From CAUTVF01 sp963541805 (lineage in GTDB: Bacteria > Pseudomonadota > Alphaproteobacteria > Rs-D84 > CASDRH01), in NCBI GenBank assembly GCA_963541805.1, contig CAUTVF010000024.1:1-13019 (forward strand): a DNA stretch of 13,019 nt, written 5' to 3'. How positions within the stretch are numbered: the first letter of the stretch is position 1; each line of letters opens with the position of its first letter. A program made the translations under genes and the position numbers. The notes beneath the pieces were generated by a model, which ran no database searches, was not told the origin of the DNA, and worked only from the letters and a program-made list of their open reading frames with translations. Positions 4,692 through 11,466 of the stretch are shown here, in pieces.

Positions 4692-6143
4692 ATGGAAAAA
4701 ATAAACGAATCTTTTTATTATTTTGAAACTTTAGATCCAGAAACTGAAAAAGCACTAATTGTTTTTAATCCGGTTTTAAAATTTAATCCATATTACCAAA
4801 TGCGTGTAAGAATGGGACAAGCAAGAGCAGACTGCAAAGAAGCCCTATATTACAAATATGGTAATGGATTTATAGTTCCGTCTGGATTTTTAGAATTTTT
4901 AAATCTTTATGAAAAGCCAAAAAGAAGTATTACATTTTATAAAAAAATATTAAAAATAATTTCTAAAATTAAATCATTTGATCCATATAAATACCAAAAA
5001 CTCGCAGTTTGCGATGCACTATACTATAAAAGACTTCTTATAAAAGCAGCAACTGGGTCGGGTAAATCATACATAATTTCATTAATTTCAAAAATCTTAT
5101 TAAGTTTAGGATATCGAGGAATAATTATTGTTCCAAATATAATGCTAACTACCCAACTTAAATCAGATTTTGAATCTTATGGATTTGATGTGGATACGGA
5201 ACTTGTTGGAGGAAAAAATAATCAAAAATTATTTAATAAGTCTCTCACAATATCAACTTGGCAATCGTGTAAAAAAATAACAAAATTTAAAACAAAAGAT
5301 TTAGAATTTCTTAAAGATTTTGATTTTGTAATTGTGGATGAGTGTCATAAATCAAAAGCAAACGAACTTAGAAAAATACTTGAGCATTGTGAAAATGCGA
5401 AATATAGAATCGGACTTACTGGAACAATTCCAAAAGAAACAATTGATAAAATGAAATTAATCGGAAATTTTGGATTACCAAAAACGTATATTAGTTCGAG
5501 AGAATTAATTGATTCAAATCTCGGGACTGAAATAGAAGTCAATATTATTAAAATAAAATACAAATCATTTGCTTGTGAATCAGATAATTTTCAAGGACAA
5601 CTATCTGAATTAACTAAGTATGAGCCGAGAAATTATTTAATTACTAATTTTGTTAATAAATTAAATGGAAATACTGTTTTATTATTTCAAAGAACTGAAC
5701 ACGGTTTAAATATGTTTCATAAATTATTAAGACTTAGAAATATTGAATTCGATTTAAAAAATTCTCATAAAAATTTTGATTTTCAAACAAAATCAAAAAT
5801 TTATTTTATTAATGGATCAATTGATGGCGAAATCCGCGAAAGAATTCGAAAAATATTGGAATCAGATTCTAATTCAATATTGGTCGCAAATTTTGCCTGC
5901 CTTTCAACTGGAGTAAATATTAAATCACTTAAAAATATTGTTTTAGCCTCTCCAACAAAATCATATATAACAATTACTCAAAGTATTGGCAGAATTATAA
6001 GACTCCACAATTCTAAGGATATTTCAAAAGTTTATGATTTTGGTGATTTAACTGGATTTTTTAAAAAATATATAAATGAAAGAATTCGAGATTCATATAA
6101 GCCGGAGGGATTTAAAATTATTGAATCTCAAATTGAAATCTAG
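4692..6143 (+). CDS. uvsW: UvsW-like superfamily 2 DNA/RNA helicase
   Basis: T4 UvsW unwinds branched DNA and R-loops, reverses stalled forks and helps switch from origin-dependent to recombination-dependent replication. The 483-residue length is close to that of T4 UvsW (about 500). The first 100 residues match the place of its DNA-binding domain. The motor motifs follow in order: Q-like region YKYQKLAV (about 100-107), Walker A ATGSGKS (120-126), Walker B DECH (216-219), motif III LTGT, motif V-like STGVN, and motif VI QSIGRIIRLH (430-439). All key residues appear intact. No Shine-Dalgarno sequence precedes the ATG; the start was chosen because it lies seven bases after the microprotein stop and keeps the N-terminal domain whole. 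The family is certain; the UvsW label rests on size and phage context. Confidence 0.88.
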   Translation: MEKINESFYYFETLDPETEKALIVFNPVLKFNPYYQMRVRMGQARADCKEALYYKYGNGFIVPSGFLEFLNLYEKPKRSITFYKKILKIISKIKSFDPYKYQKLAVCDALYYKRLLIKAATGSGKSYIISLISKILLSLGYRGIIIVPNIMLTTQLKSDFESYGFDVDTELVGGKNNQKLFNKSLTISTWQSCKKITKFKTKDLEFLKDFDFVIVDECHKSKANELRKILEHCENAKYRIGLTGTIPKETIDKMKLIGNFGLPKTYISSRELIDSNLGTEIEVNIIKIKYKSFACESDNFQGQLSELTKYEPRNYLITNFVNKLNGNTVLLFQRTEHGLNMFHKLLRLRNIEFDLKNSHKNFDFQTKSKIYFINGSIDGEIRERIRKILESDSNSILVANFACLSTGVNIKSLKNIVLASPTKSYITITQSIGRIIRLHNSKDISKVYDFGDLTGFFKKYINERIRDSYKPEGFKIIESQIEI

Positions 6144-6167
6144 CTAATTTTAAAGATTAAATTTTAA

Positions 6168-6192
6168 TTTTAATTATATATTATAATTAAAA
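6168..6192. repeat. AT-only inverted repeat before the spanin genes
   Basis: TTTTAATTATA (6168-6178) and TATAATTAAAA (6182-6192) are perfect reverse complements around TAT. It has the same arm length and spacer size as the palindrome in repeat copy B, with TATAAT at 6182-6187, but the rest of the repeat is absent. It could act as a terminator for the helicase gene or as a promoter region for the spanins. Confidence 0.6.
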
Positions 6193-6196
6193 AAAT

Positions 6197-6204
6197 AATA
6201 AATA
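6197..6204 (+). promoter_or_regulatory. Possible late promoter before the spanin genes
   Basis: AATAAATA differs by one base from the T4 late core and ends 23 bases before the ATG at 6228, leaving room for the AAAAAGG ribosome binding site. Spanins act at the end of infection, so a late promoter would make sense here. Confidence 0.35.
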
Positions 6205-6227
6205 ATAGAAAAAGGTCAATTTTTAAA

Positions 6228-6560
6228 ATGATACTTAATAAATTTTTGCTTTATGGAGCAGGAGCAATAATTGCACTTTTGCTAATTACTAATGGATATC
6301 TTTATTGGAAGTCAAATAATCTTGAGGAAAAAGTCGGCGTTTTGGAATCGGATTTAACCGTTACCAAATCAACTCTTCAAATTACAAAAGAAGCAATGGA
6401 TCTTAAAATTTCGCAACTCGAAGCAAATAAAAAAGATTTGGATTTGCTTGAAAAGCCAATTGTAAAGACAAAAACAGTTAAAATACCTGCAGAAGTAGAA
6501 TTTTCGGATGTTGATACAAAATCTGGTGTTCCTTCAGCAATTGGTAGAATAGGATTCTAA
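6228..6560 (+). CDS. Inner-membrane spanin (Rz-like)
   Basis: The inner spanin sits in the cytoplasmic membrane and reaches across the periplasm to bind an outer-membrane lipoprotein; together they fuse the two membranes at lysis. The 110-residue protein has one N-terminal membrane helix (about 5-27) with a short cytoplasmic tail. A predicted coiled coil follows (about 31-76, LEEKVGVLESDLTVTKSTL and onward), then a mostly polar C-terminus. Sequence is poorly conserved in this family, so the call rests on architecture and on the lipoprotein gene one base downstream. A U-spanin is excluded because two proteins are present. AAAAAGG precedes the start. Confidence 0.75.
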   Translation: MILNKFLLYGAGAIIALLLITNGYLYWKSNNLEEKVGVLESDLTVTKSTLQITKEAMDLKISQLEANKKDLDLLEKPIVKTKTVKIPAEVEFSDVDTKSGVPSAIGRIGF

Positions 6561-6561
6561 T

Positions 6562-6822
6562 ATGTGGAAAGTTCTTTTTATTGCCTTATTTTTAGCAGGA
6601 TGCTCAACAAAGCCAGTCTATAATAACATTTATAAAGATATTCAAATTCAGCCAAAACCCGTTGCAAATCCATATGAATTAAAATATGTTAAATTTAATA
6701 AGCATAGTGGATATTTTATATCAGATTCGGATGCAAAAATAATGGCTCAAAATTGGGTTTATTTTAAAAATTGGTCTGAATATAATTATAATTTATTATT
6801 AAAAATTAAGAATGCAAAATAA
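6562..6822 (+). CDS. Outer-membrane lipoprotein spanin (Rz1-like)
   Basis: The 86-residue product has a lipoprotein signal (MWKVLFIALFLAGC) with lipobox LAGC, so C14 would be lipidated and residue S15 would favour outer-membrane sorting. A proline-containing stretch follows (IQPKPVANPYE), as in other outer spanins. The remainder is rich in Tyr, Trp and Asn. The ATG begins one base after the stop of the inner spanin, with AGGA in the end of that gene, so expression is coupled. T4-like phages carry their spanin genes separately adjacent like this, whereas lambda nests Rz1 inside Rz. Confidence 0.78.
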   Translation: MWKVLFIALFLAGCSTKPVYNNIYKDIQIQPKPVANPYELKYVKFNKHSGYFISDSDAKIMAQNWVYFKNWSEYNYNLLLKIKNAK

Positions 6823-6848
6823 AGCAAGTAAGGTAAAGGCTAAAAATA

Positions 6849-6893
6849 ATGAAGCTATATGAAATGAAAATATATAAAATTGAGGACTTTTAA
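6849..6893 (+). CDS. 14-codon mini-ORF with the same first residues as the next gene
   Basis: ATG at 6849 opens a 14-residue frame beginning MKLYE, and the 487-residue protein starting at 6896 also begins MKLYE. The DNA of the two starts is alike (ATGAARYTATATGAAA). The mini-ORF stops two bases before the next ATG and contains that gene's ribosome binding site GAGGA (6882-6886). AAAGG lies at 6835-6839 before it. It may be a translated leader that couples to or tunes the large gene, or the remnant of a partial duplication of the gene's start. Confidence 0.4.
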   Translation: MKLYEMKIYKIEDF

Positions 6894-6895
6894 GA

Positions 6896-8359
6896 ATGAA
6901 ATTATATGAAAACTATATGAATTCAATTTCTGAGCACGAAATAAAAACAGAAACGGATAATTCAACAACAAAAACAGACGATACAAAACATAAGGAAGTT
7001 TTAAAACTTTTGGGAGATTCTGAATTTGAGGAATTCCCGGATGGAATATATGTCGATATTAAAACAATAGATCCTGAAAAAGTTGCCGCAAAATTAGACA
7101 ATTTAAAAGTTTCATATGATTTTTTAGATTCCAAAGAATCAGTTTCTGAAGATTTGGATTCTGCAAAAATTATGAAAATTTTAATTGCTAAAAGTTCGGA
7201 AGTTTCTGAATCAGATGCCGGAGATATTGCAACTGTTCCAAATGTAATTAGATTCAAGGATTTAGAATTTGACGAAGATTTCGATGAAATCGATTTATCA
7301 GATTCTGCACTAGCTGCTGCAGTTGATTCACTTTGTGGCGATGAGGATATTTTTAAAGATCGAGATTTCGTTATTGAAATGATTGATGATCAAAGTCCGG
7401 AAATTAAACAATCAATAATGACTTTTATTACTGATTTTAACAAGGATTATGAAATATTTGAATTACCAGAAACATTTGATTATAAGGATTTTATAAGTGA
7501 ACTCGAGGATGACGAATTTGAGGACTTCAGAATTGATCTTTTTAATTTGTTATTTGATTTAAAAGATTTATATTCCATTGATTCTGAGCCTGAATTAACA
7601 GAGTCTGTTCCGGATATTAGTCATATTCGAAAACTTCGCAGGATTCGCAATTCTTCTCAAGGGAAAAGGGATGCGAAAATCCGCGCAAGAGATCGAATGA
7701 GTGCGTCAGGTAGACAAAAGAAAAGAAAAGCAGCAATATATGCAAAAAAATACGCTCAAAAAAATAAATCAAAAATATCAAAATATCAGCGAATGTATGC
7801 GAAACGCAAATTGCGCGAAGCCGTTGAACTTGTTGAATTTGCTTTTACTAAATCGGGAAAAATCAATAATATCAATAAAAAAATAGAAGTTATTCAAAAA
7901 GATATTGACAAAGTAAAAGATGATGCAAAAGCAGAAAAACGAAAGATTCGCGATGCTTTTGATAAAAAAATAGAAGCAGTGCAAAAAAGGGATGAGGATA
8001 AAAAAGTAGCTCAAAAAAAAGAGGAACAAAGAAAAAATAAAGAAGCAGAAGCTAAAAAATCAAAAGAAAATAAATCAAAAAAAGTCGAGACGAAGCCAAC
8101 AAATGAAGCGGATAATGTTCAAAAACAAATTTCGGATTTGGAGGACGATAAAAAAGACGAAATTGAAAAAGTTGATATTAGACTCCAAAGAAAAATTGAA
8201 GATTTAGAAGCAAATATTGATAAATTAAAGGATCAAAAACGAGAAATTCGCGATAAATCAAAAAAAGATGATTACCGAAGATCCGGATCCGGAGTTCTTG
8301 GTAAAATGCTTGGAGCAGTAAAACGCGGAATTGATACATTGAGACAAAATGGTAGATAA
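6896..8359 (+). CDS. Acidic/basic coiled-coil protein, possible virion core protein (487 aa)
   Basis: No known family was recognised. Residues 1-240 are strongly acidic with many Asp, Glu and Ser. Residues 243-310 are strongly basic (HIRKLRRIRNSSQGKRDAK and a Lys/Arg/Tyr-rich run), as in nucleic-acid-binding tails. Residues about 320-460 are a highly charged predicted coiled coil, and the end (VLGKMLGAVKRGIDTLR) could be an amphipathic helix. The N-terminus MKLYENYMNSISEHE resembles the capsid-targeting sequences of T4 internal proteins (MKTYQEFIAE), which direct cargo into the prohead before protease cleavage. It could therefore be a scaffold, internal or DNA-condensing virion protein; this is inference. 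GAGGA lies upstream, and the next ATG follows the stop without a gap. Confidence 0.92.
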   Translation: MKLYENYMNSISEHEIKTETDNSTTKTDDTKHKEVLKLLGDSEFEEFPDGIYVDIKTIDPEKVAAKLDNLKVSYDFLDSKESVSEDLDSAKIMKILIAKSSEVSESDAGDIATVPNVIRFKDLEFDEDFDEIDLSDSALAAAVDSLCGDEDIFKDRDFVIEMIDDQSPEIKQSIMTFITDFNKDYEIFELPETFDYKDFISELEDDEFEDFRIDLFNLLFDLKDLYSIDSEPELTESVPDISHIRKLRRIRNSSQGKRDAKIRARDRMSASGRQKKRKAAIYAKKYAQKNKSKISKYQRMYAKRKLREAVELVEFAFTKSGKINNINKKIEVIQKDIDKVKDDAKAEKRKIRDAFDKKIEAVQKRDEDKKVAQKKEEQRKNKEAEAKKSKENKSKKVETKPTNEADNVQKQISDLEDDKKDEIEKVDIRLQRKIEDLEANIDKLKDQKREIRDKSKKDDYRRSGSGVLGKMLGAVKRGIDTLRQNGR

Positions 8360-8554
8360 ATGATCAAAACCGCATTTATAAAAACAAAAAAGGATATGAT
8401 CTTTTTAGGTATTAAAAGGTCAAAAAATAAGAAACTTCCAATTTGGGAATTCATTGATTTTTATGAATCCCAAATTGAAAACAATGCTGAAATATTTAAT
8501 GAAGTATTCAAAATGGCACAAAATTATATTGATTTAAAATTAGTAAAATATTAG
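8360..8554 (+). CDS. Small protein of unknown function (64 aa)
   Basis: Not recognised. The start codon follows directly after the stop of the 487-residue gene, so translation is probably coupled; no separate ribosome binding site is clear. The first third is basic (IKTKKDM, IKRSKNKKL) and the remainder looks helical and amphipathic (FIDFYESQIENNAEIFNEVF). There is no membrane segment or cysteine. It may work with the preceding protein, but nothing shows how. It is one of two genes here that end in TAG. Confidence 0.78.
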   Translation: MIKTAFIKTKKDMIFLGIKRSKNKKLPIWEFIDFYESQIENNAEIFNEVFKMAQNYIDLKLVKY

Positions 8555-8562
8555 GACTTCAA

Positions 8563-9048
8563 ATGAGAATTTTAACTAATAATATTCAAGAAAATATGGA
8601 TAAAATCAAAGAATTTATTTATAAATCCGATTTAGATTTTATGCCAACAATTCGGCTAATTGAATATATTGCACAAAATTACAAAGATTCTGTTCTTGTT
8701 TTAGCACATTCAGATATATATGTTAATGGTGAAATTAATTTTAGACCGATTGATTTTGATTATTTTGTATTAAAAAAAATATTTGTAACTGAGACTCATA
8801 ATATCGGCGGCTTTACAAAAGAGTCAAGAAATGCAGTCTGCAATATTTTGAAATATTGTAAAAAATCCGAAACAACTATTGATCCACTAAAATATTTGAA
8901 TTTTACTTCAAAAGCACTTGAAATTATAAAGGTTAAAAATATTAAAGCTTTTAAAGATTCTGATTCGAACTTAATAACTGAAAATATTGATAAGACTTTT
9001 TGTGAAGGAATTTTGCAGATTTTGGCTTCTATATATTTAAATTCATAA
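8563..9048 (+). CDS. Protein of unknown function (161 aa)
   Basis: Not recognised. It starts eight bases after the preceding stop, with AGGA at the right distance. The protein looks soluble and mixed alpha/beta, with a hydrophobic strand LVLAHSDIYVNG (residues 46-57) and a helical second half. Three cysteines (two in the CNILKYC segment and one near the C-terminus) show no metal-site spacing that I know. It closes the run of genes begun at the spanins; a new promoter-like site precedes the next gene. Confidence 0.85.
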   Translation: MRILTNNIQENMDKIKEFIYKSDLDFMPTIRLIEYIAQNYKDSVLVLAHSDIYVNGEINFRPIDFDYFVLKKIFVTETHNIGGFTKESRNAVCNILKYCKKSETTIDPLKYLNFTSKALEIIKVKNIKAFKDSDSNLITENIDKTFCEGILQILASIYLNS

Positions 9049-9075
9049 TTTTAAAAAAATTAAACAATTTTAGCA

Positions 9076-9081
9076 TATAAT
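9076..9081 (+). promoter_or_regulatory. -10 element before the small heat-shock gene
   Basis: TATAAT lies 24 bases before the ATG of Hsp20, with the ribosome binding site AAAAAAGGA between them. No -35 box is visible, as with the other -10 sites here. Confidence 0.4.
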
Positions 9082-9104
9082 CAAAATAAAAAAGGATTTA
9101 AACA

Positions 9105-9488
9105 ATGAAAGAATCACTATTCGATGCTATTTTTGGAGAATCAAATCCATATGATTTTAAATCATATGTTGTTAGAACTGGCGGAGAAATTCCTCAAAAG
9201 AAATATGTTGTAGAAACAAAAGAATCAAATACTACTGTATATGTCAGTTTACCAGGATTCCAAAAAGATGATATTGAGTTTTCAATTGATTCAAATAAAT
9301 TAACTATTTGTGCGGAAATTAATGAAATTGTTGGAAAATTTGAAAAATACGAGTGTAATCCATATCATCTTATAATTGATTTACCATATGCTAAAAATTC
9401 AGTTGAATTTAAATCATTTGAAAATGGAATTTTAACAATTAAATTAAAAGAAATTAATAATACAAAAGAAACTTATACTTTGGATTAA
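9105..9488 (+). CDS. Small heat-shock protein, Hsp20/alpha-crystallin family
   Basis: Small heat-shock proteins form oligomers that hold unfolding proteins without using ATP. The alpha-crystallin domain spans about residues 33-117. Family marks include VYVSLPGFQKDDIEFSIDSN (45-64), matching 'v.aelPGf.kedi.v...', and the ENGILTIKL block (106-114) matching the conserved 'nGvLtI.lpk'. The short N-terminus (MKESLFDAIF) is typical of small forms. The C-terminal I-x-I anchoring motif is not evident, which may limit oligomer size. Hsp20 genes are known in T4-like phages of marine bacteria, where they are thought to assist virion assembly. The gene has its own -10 element and a strong AAAAAAGGA ribosome binding site. 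Confidence 0.9.
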   Translation: MKESLFDAIFGESNPYDFKSYVVRTGGEIPQKKYVVETKESNTTVYVSLPGFQKDDIEFSIDSNKLTICAEINEIVGKFEKYECNPYHLIIDLPYAKNSVEFKSFENGILTIKLKEINNTKETYTLD

Positions 9489-9501
9489 TAATATTTTAAA
9501 A

Positions 9502-9533
9502 TTTAATAATTTAATAATTTAATCATTTAATAA
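9502..9533 (+). repeat. Four tandem 8-bp units (TTTAATAA)
   Basis: Units at 9502, 9510 and 9526 are TTTAATAA; the one at 9518 is TTTAATCA. They lie in the 74-base gap before the tail-fibre-like gene. Slippage at such an array could alter promoter spacing. Confidence 0.8.
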
Positions 9534-9536
9534 ATA
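9529..9536 (+). promoter_or_regulatory. Possible late promoter before the tail-fibre-like gene
   Basis: AATAAATA formed by the end of the 8-bp repeat array, 26 bases before the ATG at 9563. The spacing is the same as before the spanins and radical SAM gene 1. A GGAAAAG sequence between it and the start could be a weak ribosome binding site. Confidence 0.3.
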
Positions 9537-9562
9537 ATAAAAAATGGAAAAGTGATATTTAA

Positions 9563-11059
9563 ATGAGATTCCCACATATTTTAAGAAAATTATTTTTTGC
9601 TGATTATGCGATAAAACAAGGTCAAGTTCCGACAGAAAGATCCTTTAATTTACATTCGGATAGAGTAAAAAGAGAACTTGACGATCTCTACAATATGTGG
9701 AGAATCCAGGGTCGTCAACAGGCACTTGACTGGTATCCACAAGAGTCTTATGAAGTTGGAGAAATTGCAAATTATAATGGAATTAATTATGAGTGCCAAC
9801 TTCCGTGCATTGCGGAAACTCCATCAAATAAATCAAAATATTGGAAGCCAATTGTTGATTCTGATTTAACTGAATTTTATGCTGGCAGATATATTGCAAA
9901 AGATGATTCAACTCCATATGATCCAGGCCAAATATTTGGCAAGGAGCCAGGTATTGATTTTCACCCAGTAAATGTAAAATATTTGGAAACTCGACTTCGA
10001 TATTGGTTTGATAACGAAAAAGTCAAAAATGCCGATACTCTCGATGGTTTTGATAGTTCATATTTCACTCCGCTTCAAACATTTAATAGTTTTGTAAGTC
10101 AAGCAATAACTTCTGATAAAGTTATTGATAATTTAGATTCAAATTCAAGAATTTATCCATTATCAGCAAATCAAGGTAGGGTTCTCAATAATTTAATAAA
10201 ATCAATTCAAAAAATATTGAAATCCGATGATTTAAATTTAGACGAACTTCAAGAAATTGTTGATTTTATAAAGAAAAACAAAAAAACACTTGATAGTCTT
10301 GGAATTGATAGTATTAAGGGTCTTAGAACTGAGCTTGAAAAATTAAGAGCGGATACTGATAATAAAATATCATTGGAATTTTGGAATTCAGAATTTCTCA
10401 AAAAATTACTCGAAGTTGCAAAAAAGGATGCTGGTGTTGTTGCTACTTATATCGGAGATACTCATTATAGTAAAGTTATAACCGATAAACAATTTACACC
10501 CGAAAATATTGTTAATATTATTAATAAAAATAACAAGGATTTAAATGCGGATATGCTCGATGGACTCGATTCAACCGATTTCTTGAGGCGAACTGCAAAT
10601 GACACTCCAAGCAAAGACGATACATTTAGTTTGGGATCTCCAACTGCAAAATGGGCAAATATATATTCTACAAATTTTATTGGAACAGCAAGTATGGCAA
10701 AATATGCGGACTTAGCTGAATTCTACACTGCTGATGCAGAATATTCTCCTGGAACAGTTCTTGGAATTGGATCAAATGGAATCTCAATTTTTAATTCTGA
10801 CTCAGAAAGCCTAATTGGTGTCGTTTCAAAAAACCCAGGATTCGTTTTAAACGAAGGTAATGGAAATGTTTGTATTGCACTAAAAGGGCAAGTTTTAGTA
10901 AAGCTTGATCCGTCTGTAAAAAATGTTAAATTAGGTCAAAAACTTTATGCGTCGCATCAAACTCCAGGAACTGCGGATATTTACGAGCTTGGAAGTCACG
11001 AATTTCTTGGTGTTGTAATTGAAGCTCCAAAAAATGGATATGTAAAAATCAAGGTTTAA
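9563..11059 (+). CDS. Tail-fibre-like virion protein with carbohydrate-binding module
   Basis: Domains in order: an N-terminal part (1-58) that may attach to the virion; a region (about 59-97) resembling CBM5/12 chitin-binding modules (SYEVGEIANYNGINYECQ, then W93); two copies of the phage fibre motif NAD-x-LDG-x-DS-x-x-F (156-168 and 328-340); helical segments between them; an LGSPTAKWANIYSTNF fibre motif (357-372); and a C-terminal domain opening with DLAEFYTADAEYSPGTVL (383-400). That last motif ends many T4-like fibre and structural proteins. It most likely binds host surface sugars as a trimeric fibre or whisker. There is no sign of an intramolecular chaperone cleavage site. The next gene starts two bases after the stop. 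Confidence 0.87.
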   Translation: MRFPHILRKLFFADYAIKQGQVPTERSFNLHSDRVKRELDDLYNMWRIQGRQQALDWYPQESYEVGEIANYNGINYECQLPCIAETPSNKSKYWKPIVDSDLTEFYAGRYIAKDDSTPYDPGQIFGKEPGIDFHPVNVKYLETRLRYWFDNEKVKNADTLDGFDSSYFTPLQTFNSFVSQAITSDKVIDNLDSNSRIYPLSANQGRVLNNLIKSIQKILKSDDLNLDELQEIVDFIKKNKKTLDSLGIDSIKGLRTELEKLRADTDNKISLEFWNSEFLKKLLEVAKKDAGVVATYIGDTHYSKVITDKQFTPENIVNIINKNNKDLNADMLDGLDSTDFLRRTANDTPSKDDTFSLGSPTAKWANIYSTNFIGTASMAKYADLAEFYTADAEYSPGTVLGIGSNGISIFNSDSESLIGVVSKNPGFVLNEGNGNVCIALKGQVLVKLDPSVKNVKLGQKLYASHQTPGTADIYELGSHEFLGVVIEAPKNGYVKIKV

Positions 11060-11061
11060 AT

Positions 11062-11436
11062 ATGGATATAAATTATAATGATTTTTTAAAAGATTTTGTT
11101 GATGAAATACAAAAAGTTTCTTTTTTCTATGATATTAATTCAAAATCTGAAATAACCGCAAAAACCTTTATTAATACATATTCAATTGAAATTGAGAACG
11201 AAATCCGAAAACATTTTAATTCAAAATATTATGATTCCGGAGTTTTTAAAAGTAATTGTGATTTTGATACCGACATATTTAAATTTATATTTGGAAATTC
11301 ATTTTTTGTTATTTTGGATTCAAAATCAATAAGACTTAAAAATGTTGAAAATGAATATCAAACAGTTTTTGAAATTTTAAAAATATCTGATGAATTCCGC
11401 AATTATTTTTATAAAGCTAAATATTTAAAAGCTTAA
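11062..11436 (+). CDS. Protein of unknown function (124 aa) between fibre gene and radical SAM gene 2
   Basis: Not recognised. It starts two bases after the fibre gene, with AAGG inside the end of that gene, so it is probably translated with it. Its position suggests a fibre assembly factor or adhesin partner, as T4-like phages often place such genes behind fibre genes. It is rich in Phe, Tyr, Lys and Asn, has a single cysteine (in KSNCDFD), and lacks a membrane segment. It is too long, and lacks the repeated core residues, to look like a peptide precursor for the adjacent radical SAM enzyme. A short duplication covers its stop codon. Confidence 0.82.
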   Translation: MDINYNDFLKDFVDEIQKVSFFYDINSKSEITAKTFINTYSIEIENEIRKHFNSKYYDSGVFKSNCDFDTDIFKFIFGNSFFVILDSKSIRLKNVENEYQTVFEILKISDEFRNYFYKAKYLKA

Positions 11437-11454
11437 TATTTTAAAAGCTTAATA
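11424..11454 (+). repeat. 15-bp tandem duplication across a stop codon
   Basis: TTTAAAAGCTTAATA at 11424-11438 is repeated at 11440-11454 after one T. The first copy encodes the last residues and stop of the 124-residue protein; the second fills the gap before radical SAM gene 2. Confidence 0.85.
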
Positions 11455-11466
11455 ATAAAATATTAA

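Noticed and set aside
9678..9869. Alternative-frame ORF inside the fibre gene (also 7701-7886 and 12134-12331)
   Set aside because: They overlap well-supported genes in the main frame and have no independent support.
11062..11436. RiPP precursor for the adjacent radical SAM/SPASM enzyme
   Set aside because: 124 residues, only one cysteine, no leader-core layout and no repeated core motif.
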